Shown here: in pieces, positions 59,249 through 64,000 of the stretch | Layout: the number at the start of each line of letters is the position of its first letter | Numbering within the stretch: the first letter of the stretch is position 1 | Assembly: GCA_965203475.1 (NCBI GenBank) | Contig: OZ241890.1 | Location: 2,345,839-2,409,838, forward strand | DNA: 64,000 bases | Direction: 5' to 3' | DNA from: JABDMD01 sp965203475 | Lineage (GTDB): Bacteria; Pseudomonadota; Gammaproteobacteria; UBA4575 | Made by a program: the position numbers and the translations under genes | Notes under the pieces: model-generated | Database searches by the model: none | Seen by the model: the letters and a program-made list of their open reading frames with translations, nothing else | Told to the model about the DNA's origin: nothing

Positions 59249-59280
59249 TTACCCCATCTAGTGTTAGATGGGGTATTTTC
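59249..59280 (+). terminator. Intrinsic terminator, also usable for the minus-strand peroxidase
   Basis: TACCCCATCTA (59250-59260) and TAGATGGGGTA (59265-59275) form an 11-bp stem, followed by TTTTC on the plus strand. On the other strand it would end the peroxidase-like gene, but the T run there is poor. Confidence 0.75.
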
Positions 59281-59285
59281 TAGAT

Positions 59286-60956
59286 TTAGTTGTAGTCTTC
59301 GTATAGTGAAATTAAAAAAGATACTAATGGGTCAATGTCTTTTGGTGTGATTTGAATGTTTGCAATTTCTGTATCACCATTTCTAACAATACCTTGCCGA
59401 GTATTTTCAGCTGTACTGATATAGAACGCCATTAAAGCATGCAAATCACTGATTTGTCCGTTATGCATAAAAGGTGAGGAATGGCCTAAGTTGCGCAAGC
59501 CGGGCGTTTTAAATGCGGCGATACTAAGCGTCAATGCATGGTCATCAGATTTACATCCGCCTTCTGCAAGTTTGCAAATGGTATTTTTAATACCGCTTTG
59601 TGCTTTTGCATAGTCTTGATTAAACAAAACGTTCCAGGCCCCTAAATCTGTGGCCAATACATGTGCTTTATTGGGGATACTGCGAAAAACGCCTTCGCGT
59701 TTAGGATGAATATGTGTAGCAGGCAGATATAGATTTTCATTACTGCTACGCTGTTCTAAATTTGGAATTTTCAAATTAGTAAATGCGCCAGGACCATGGA
59801 TGTTGTCGTATTCTACTTGTGTAATCCCTGTATTGTGCATTCCAAAATCGGTGAAATGAGGTGCCGCATGACAGGCAATGCAATTACCTTTACCTGTTTT
59901 CGCTTCAGGATTGTCATTAAAGAATATCGTCATGCCTTGCAGTTGCACTGGACCAAATTCAAATACTTGATCATGAAATTGAAACCCACCGTCTTCGGTA
60001 TTCGGATTTTTGTCAATGAATGTAAGTTCATTCTTATTTTTTAATTCATGGATTAGGCCTAACAACCTTTTGCTGTAATCAATATGAGATTCGTTACTAA
60101 CCGGCTCGGTGGGTAAATTATTGGCATGTAAAAATACGTCGTAGGGTGAAAAAATTGTTTCATCTACGGCAAACATTAAATCTTCTGTATATATCGCGAT
60201 AAGCTTTACGGCAGCGTAAAATACCTCACCACAGCTAGCTTCTAAAATATTGATTCTTAATTTTTCAGGAAGTAAATAATCCGCAGAGATTTCTTTTCCA
60301 TCAGAAGTCTTACCTGAAAAATACTCTGCATAACTAAAGCCACCAAACTCTTCAGCCAACTCATCTTCTCCATTGTCTTCTTTAATAATTTTGCATACAT
60401 GATCAATTGCTATTTTTTCTTCACCCGGTAGCCAGCCGAAATTGATAGCCGTTAAAGTGCCCTGCACTAATTGTTCTAGCGAATAAAATTGACCATCAAA
60501 ATGCAGCATGAAATTTTCTCTAGGTAATGCTGCATCAACCAATGTAGGCGCATTGCGCACCATGGTGATGGGCAATCCTTCACGAGTGGGTAAAGGGCTT
60601 CGAGCCGCATAGTCTGCATAGGAACGCATACCGAGTTCAGGTTCTTCTAAATGCTCATCTACTAAATGGCAGGCACGACAATTAAAACTTTGGCCGGCAT
60701 AGGGCCCATCCATAAAGGGAATTTGATACGGGGGTAAACCAAAAAAACGCATGGTTTTGTCTAAAACAGGATCTCCTTTTTGGATTGCTTGATTGACTTC
60801 ACCACCTTGATCTAAATGTGCTTTGAATAATTGAGCAAAACGAGTTTCTAAGAATAATCGTTCACCAAACATGATTTCGGGTGGATCGAGTTTTTCTGCA
60901 ACTACATTTATGCTGAGTAAAAGTAAAATGGGGAACAAGAGGGAGAGTTTTTTCAT
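59286..60956 (-). CDS. Diheme cytochrome c peroxidase-family protein (MauG/CcpA-like)
   Basis: 556 residues from the ATG at 60956. A signal peptide (KKLSLLFPILLLLSINVVA) leads to two heme c sites: FNCRACHLVDEH near residue 95 and GNCIACHAAPHF near 360. The end motif FKTPGLRNLGHSSPFMHNGQ is typical of the bacterial diheme peroxidase/MauG superfamily, here longer than the ~330-residue norm by an inserted middle section. It would act in the periplasm on hydrogen peroxide or another substrate. A Fur box overlaps the promoter region, 12 bases upstream of the start. Confidence 0.85.
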   Translation of the reverse strand: MKKLSLLFPILLLLSINVVAEKLDPPEIMFGERLFLETRFAQLFKAHLDQGGEVNQAIQKGDPVLDKTMRFFGLPPYQIPFMDGPYAGQSFNCRACHLVDEHLEEPELGMRSYADYAARSPLPTREGLPITMVRNAPTLVDAALPRENFMLHFDGQFYSLEQLVQGTLTAINFGWLPGEEKIAIDHVCKIIKEDNGEDELAEEFGGFSYAEYFSGKTSDGKEISADYLLPEKLRINILEASCGEVFYAAVKLIAIYTEDLMFAVDETIFSPYDVFLHANNLPTEPVSNESHIDYSKRLLGLIHELKNKNELTFIDKNPNTEDGGFQFHDQVFEFGPVQLQGMTIFFNDNPEAKTGKGNCIACHAAPHFTDFGMHNTGITQVEYDNIHGPGAFTNLKIPNLEQRSSNENLYLPATHIHPKREGVFRSIPNKAHVLATDLGAWNVLFNQDYAKAQSGIKNTICKLAEGGCKSDDHALTLSIAAFKTPGLRNLGHSSPFMHNGQISDLHALMAFYISTAENTRQGIVRNGDTEIANIQITPKDIDPLVSFLISLYEDYN

Positions 60957-60967
60957 ACTATCCAAAT

Positions 60968-60986
60968 GATAATGATAATCATTAAT
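60968..60986 (-). promoter_or_regulatory. Fur box
   Basis: GATAATGATAATCATTAAT matches the 19-base Fur consensus GATAATGATAATCATTATC at 17 of 19 positions. It lies 12 bases before the peroxidase start, so Fur would repress initiation when iron is plentiful. A second palindrome ACTCTATTCGGTATAGAGT lies at 60995-61013. No other Fur box was found in this window by eye. Confidence 0.85.
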
Positions 60987-61134
60987 ACCAACATACTCTA
61001 TTCGGTATAGAGTTATGAATTAAACACATAACCACTTTAAATGTGTAGATTATTACCTCGCCACAACGTAATTAAATCATTTTGAGAAAGAACTAAATGT
61101 ACACAGTTGTGAAAACAGTATGCTATTAAGCAAA

Positions 61135-61470
61135 TTATTTAATTAGCCAAACACCACAAATGATAGTGAAAAAGCCAATTACTCTGTACATATTTATTTC
61201 ACCATTCGTAAATACTGTAGAAAATAGAAAAGACACCAGTAGCCCAACCGAAATCACAATAGTTATTGCAAACGAAGAGCTTTTTAACGCATAAAATGTA
61301 GCCACTCCAAACCCTGCGCTGCCTACCATAATTAATACGAAATCAATCCAGCTACTTACAGGGGCCAGTGCAGCTTGTTGAAAACTTGTAGCATTCCCTG
61401 TGCGAACTCCAAAAATTGAAAACAAAGAATATGAAATTACAGTTGCGAGTAAAGCTAAAATCCAGTTCAT
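61135..61470 (-). CDS. Small DMT-superfamily membrane protein
   Basis: 111 residues from the ATG at 61470, chosen because GAGAGGAAATT precedes it; an in-frame Met 12 codons upstream overlaps that site. Four hydrophobic helices (WILALLATVISYSLFSIFG, SWIDFVLIMVGSAGFGVATFYAL, FAITIVISVGLLVSFLFSTVF and VIGFFTIICGVWLI) give the small multidrug-resistance/half-EamA layout. The motif GFGVATFYALKSSSFAITIVI is typical. Substrate unknown; could pair with itself or another half. Confidence 0.7.
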   Translation of the reverse strand: MNWILALLATVISYSLFSIFGVRTGNATSFQQAALAPVSSWIDFVLIMVGSAGFGVATFYALKSSSFAITIVISVGLLVSFLFSTVFTNGEINMYRVIGFFTIICGVWLIK

Positions 61471-61620
61471 AATTTCCTCTCTATCTAATTTTTTAGGATT
61501 ACTCACTAGGTGGTATGTCCTAAGTACAATTGTGATTGCTCAAGCTAAAGTCCACTATTTTTGACGGCAATTTTTTTGTCATTTTTTCCATTAAAAATTG
61601 TCTTGATTGACGACATTAAT

Positions 61621-62964
61621 ATGCATTTACCTTCAAAGATAAAATATTTAATTATTGGTGCGGGTGTACATGGATTAAGTACAGCTTATCATTTAGCCAA
61701 ACAACTAAAGGCACAAAATATTGGTAGTGGAAGCGATATTATGGTTGTTGATAAACAAGGTGTTGGTGCGGGCGCATCAGGGATTGCATGTGGAGTAATT
61801 AGAAACAACTATTTCCAACCTGCTATGCGCGAAATTATGGTCCATAGTGTAGAAGTTTGGGAAAGTGATCCAAAAGCATTCAGCTATTATCCTGTTGGCT
61901 ATATTCAAGCGGCTCCAGAAATTATGCATGAGGATGTTGCGAGTATCGCACAACAACAAAACGACATTGGTTACGAGTCTATATTTATTGAAGGTGAAGA
62001 AAATTGCACTAAATACATGAAGTCAATTTTTAATGATTGGCAAGCGAAAAACATAACTACAATCTTACATGAAAAGCGAGGAGGCTATGCAAATAACTTA
62101 CCAAGCATGAGAGGGCTTGCTACAAAAGTTGAAAATGAAGGCGTACAAATATTTTCAGATATACAAGTAATGGAAATACAAAAAGAATCTTCTAGCAATA
62201 CGGTTAAAAAAGTTATTACAAACGAGGGAAGTGTTGTGTGTGATTATTTAATTGTTGGAGTTGGCCCATGGATAAAAAGTATTTGGGAAATGTTGGACTT
62301 ACCTAGATCAATAACGATTAAAGGAATTAATGGAGAATTGTATAACGATATACCCATGTGGGTTTATTGGTCTTTACAGGAAGGCACCTTAGGTGTTGCG
62401 CCCGAGATGCAACAGACAAATGATGGAGATTTACCACCCGTACTCCATGTTGATACTGATGCACCATTAGTTTCTGAAGCATCAGGGGATGTCATTACTG
62501 AAAAATTATGGGGTGTTTATTACAAACCTGATTTTAATTTTGACGGAGTGCAAGGAGGTGCTGCCCCGTTTAAAATTAAAACCAATCCTGATGATGTAAA
62601 AGTAGATCCATATGGACCGGAGTCACCCGATTATATTGTTGATGATTTGTTTGCAGAAATGTGGGTATCTGCATTAGCGCATTGTCAAAAAAGGTTTGAA
62701 GGCACATTGCCAAAATACAAAAAAGAACCATCCGGTGGAATTGGAGCATTTACACCCGATAGTTTCCCCGTGTTTGATGTTTTTTGTGATAACTGTTACA
62801 TCATTGCGGATTCAAATCATGGTTACAAATTAATTGGAATTGGAAAATTAGTTGCTGAAGAAATTGTGGGCGATAAACAAGGATTGTTAGAGCCATTTCG
62901 ATTTTCGCGTTATACAGAAGGGAAATTGCACCCGGTTTCGAATAGCCCATATCCATGGAGTTAA
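61621..62964 (+). CDS. FAD-dependent amino-acid-type oxidoreductase (DAO family)
   Basis: 447 residues from the Met at 61621 (MHLPSKIKYLIIGAGVHGLS), preferred over a Met 20 codons upstream because the Rossmann motif IIGAGVHGLSTAYHLA then sits near the N-terminus. The D-amino-acid oxidase layout includes VGAGASGIACGVIRNNYFQP and VVCDYLIVGVGPWIKS, and ends YIIADSNHGYKLIGIGKLVAEE. DAO-family enzymes oxidise amines or amino acids. It lies 41 bases before a glutamine-synthetase-like gene, which suggests a gamma-glutamyl-amine or amine-use pathway. Confidence 0.85.
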   Translation: MHLPSKIKYLIIGAGVHGLSTAYHLAKQLKAQNIGSGSDIMVVDKQGVGAGASGIACGVIRNNYFQPAMREIMVHSVEVWESDPKAFSYYPVGYIQAAPEIMHEDVASIAQQQNDIGYESIFIEGEENCTKYMKSIFNDWQAKNITTILHEKRGGYANNLPSMRGLATKVENEGVQIFSDIQVMEIQKESSSNTVKKVITNEGSVVCDYLIVGVGPWIKSIWEMLDLPRSITIKGINGELYNDIPMWVYWSLQEGTLGVAPEMQQTNDGDLPPVLHVDTDAPLVSEASGDVITEKLWGVYYKPDFNFDGVQGGAAPFKIKTNPDDVKVDPYGPESPDYIVDDLFAEMWVSALAHCQKRFEGTLPKYKKEPSGGIGAFTPDSFPVFDVFCDNCYIIADSNHGYKLIGIGKLVAEEIVGDKQGLLEPFRFSRYTEGKLHPVSNSPYPWS

Positions 62965-63005
62965 TAGCTCAATAATTAAAAAAATAAAATTTTGGAGGAA
63001 AAGCA

Positions 63006-64000
63006 ATGGCCACAGATTTAGAACAGCATGTAAATGCGGATGGACGTGCAGATTTAGTTAAACAAGTTCGTGAAAAAATAAACTCACTAAATATTCAGTA
63101 TATTTATTTTCAATTTGTATCTGTCACAGGGCGAATTGTTGGCAAAGGTATTCCTGCGGATCATTGGGAGCGCATTGCAGAAAAAGGATTTCAACTTGTC
63201 TATGGGTCAACAGCAAATCTGTACATAGACAGACATGGTGATTATATCGGGTACGGGCCAGAAGCATCCGAGTTAGTTGGAATTCCAGATCCTGAAACGT
63301 TTTGTCAGTTGCCATGGGATAAACGACTTGCCCGTGTTTTTTGCACATGTTTTCGAAATCGTGAAGAAAAAAATAACCCTGGAGCACATTTAACATCAGA
63401 TTGTCGAGGTAATTTACGAATTATTCATGATGAATTTAAAGCCAAATATGACGGATTGCATATGCGTATGGGCACTGAGCCCGAAATGATGTGGCTCAAA
63501 AAAGATGAAGCGGGAAATTTAGATGGCGGTGTGACCAAACCTAATTGTTATCACATCGATCAATTTGAAGAGCTGCGGCCTGCATCGATGAAAGTGATCG
63601 AATATGCTCAACAAATGGGGTACGACATGATTCAAGGCGACCATGAAGATGCTCCTGGCCAACTTGAATTGAATTGGATGTTTGATGACGTTATGCGCAA
63701 TGCAGATCGACTAACTACCTATCGTCAAATATGTGCACAAGTTGCTCGTGAACAAAACTTAGTGGCTTGTTTTATGACGAAACCTTTTATGGGTGTTTCG
63801 GCATCGGGTTGTCACCATAATGTTTCATTGTGGCGAGGTGGGCTACTTGAAGTGAATTCTTTACACCAAGATCCTAAGTGTGGCATGGATGATGTGTTTA
63901 GTTATTTACAAGGCGGTGAAAATACCTTTATGCCGGATGCATCGATTGATGAGCGTAAACCGGGACCCATAGGTTTGCAGTGTATCGGTGGAGTCATGGC
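63006..64000 (+). CDS. Glutamine-synthetase-family enzyme, C-terminus cut by window edge
   Basis: The frame from the ATG at 63006, after a good ribosome-binding site (TTGGAGGAAAAGC), has no stop within the window and gives 331 complete codons. The beta-grasp N-terminal motif IYFQFVSVTGRIVGKGIPAD near residue 33 is followed by the catalytic ATP/glutamate motifs, among them RMGTEPEMMWL near 156 and GDHEDAPGQLELNW near 215. The family also includes gamma-glutamylmethylamide and gamma-glutamylputrescine synthetases; with the amine-type FAD oxidoreductase 41 bases upstream, those reactions are more likely than ordinary glutamine synthesis. The C-terminal third is missing. Confidence 0.85.
   Translation, partial: MATDLEQHVNADGRADLVKQVREKINSLNIQYIYFQFVSVTGRIVGKGIPADHWERIAEKGFQLVYGSTANLYIDRHGDYIGYGPEASELVGIPDPETFCQLPWDKRLARVFCTCFRNREEKNNPGAHLTSDCRGNLRIIHDEFKAKYDGLHMRMGTEPEMMWLKKDEAGNLDGGVTKPNCYHIDQFEELRPASMKVIEYAQQMGYDMIQGDHEDAPGQLELNWMFDDVMRNADRLTTYRQICAQVAREQNLVACFMTKPFMGVSASGCHHNVSLWRGGLLEVNSLHQDPKCGMDDVFSYLQGGENTFMPDASIDERKPGPIGLQCIGGVM

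Noticed and set aside
63124..63396. Minus-strand frame within the glutamine-synthetase-like gene
   Set aside because: It is antisense to a well-recognised enzyme frame and has no own signals.

Overview
The window looks like chromosome of a low-GC (AT-rich by eye) free-living gammaproteobacterium. Supporting traits are a class Ia ribonucleotide reductase with NrdR and DnaA sites, TtcA, glpK, large and small glutamate synthase subunits, a TonB receptor, AsmA, a REP-associated tyrosine transposase (RAYT), a Fur box and a sigma-54 promoter. I cannot name a genus. No rRNA, tRNA, CRISPR array or prophage was recognised.

Layout: 1-4.2 kb holds small secreted, membrane and YegP-type proteins and glycerate kinase. 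4.3-10.4 kb is gltBD. 10.6-16.1 kb has a methyltransferase-like membrane protein, a rhomboid-ttcA pair, a membrane-anchored coiled-coil/HhH protein and a DXD glycosyltransferase. 16.3-25.2 kb has glpK, a DUF481 barrel, a divergent AraC/YHS pair, a LysR remnant, a glutaredoxin-thioredoxin reductase fusion, a second coiled-coil protein, a His-rich secreted protein and MarC. 25.3-31.4 kb has AsmA, a TonB-dependent receptor and a GST. 31.4-37.7 kb has MOSC, a flavin disulfide reductase, DMT, DoxX, SMI1 and MATE genes; the MATE gene sits behind a promoter-terminator leader.

37.7-42.3 kb is an accessory island bounded by two diverged copies of one gene tail. It holds a RAYT with 23-bp terminal inverted repeats, an internally deleted derivative, a second RAYT fragment, orphan genes and, just outside, a SIR2-like DUF4917 gene. 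42.4-48.9 kb is an SDR gene and a seven-gene minus-strand operon (DUF547, diiron ferritin-like, glycosyltransferase, radical SAM/SPASM, SRPBCC, DUF3179, TlpA-like), which I regard as a possible undescribed pathway.

48.9-50.7 kb is a run of small envelope proteins, including two paralogous CxxC micro-proteins. It is divergent from a bufferin operon (50.97-53.12 kb) whose precursor carries two tandem six-cysteine modules behind a lipobox. 53.4-58.0 kb is nrdAB. Then follow a LexA/S24-fold protein lacking the usual lysine, a sigma-54 promoter reading into a 35-residue membrane protein, a Fur-box-controlled diheme peroxidase-like gene, a small DMT protein, and a FAD oxidoreductase followed by a glutamine-synthetase-family gene cut by the window edge.

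Several calls depend on ribosome-binding sites that move the start downstream of the longest open frame (YegP, YHS, GST, glycine-zipper lipoprotein, nrdB, peroxidase, DMT). Family names come from recognising motifs by eye; no database search was run.
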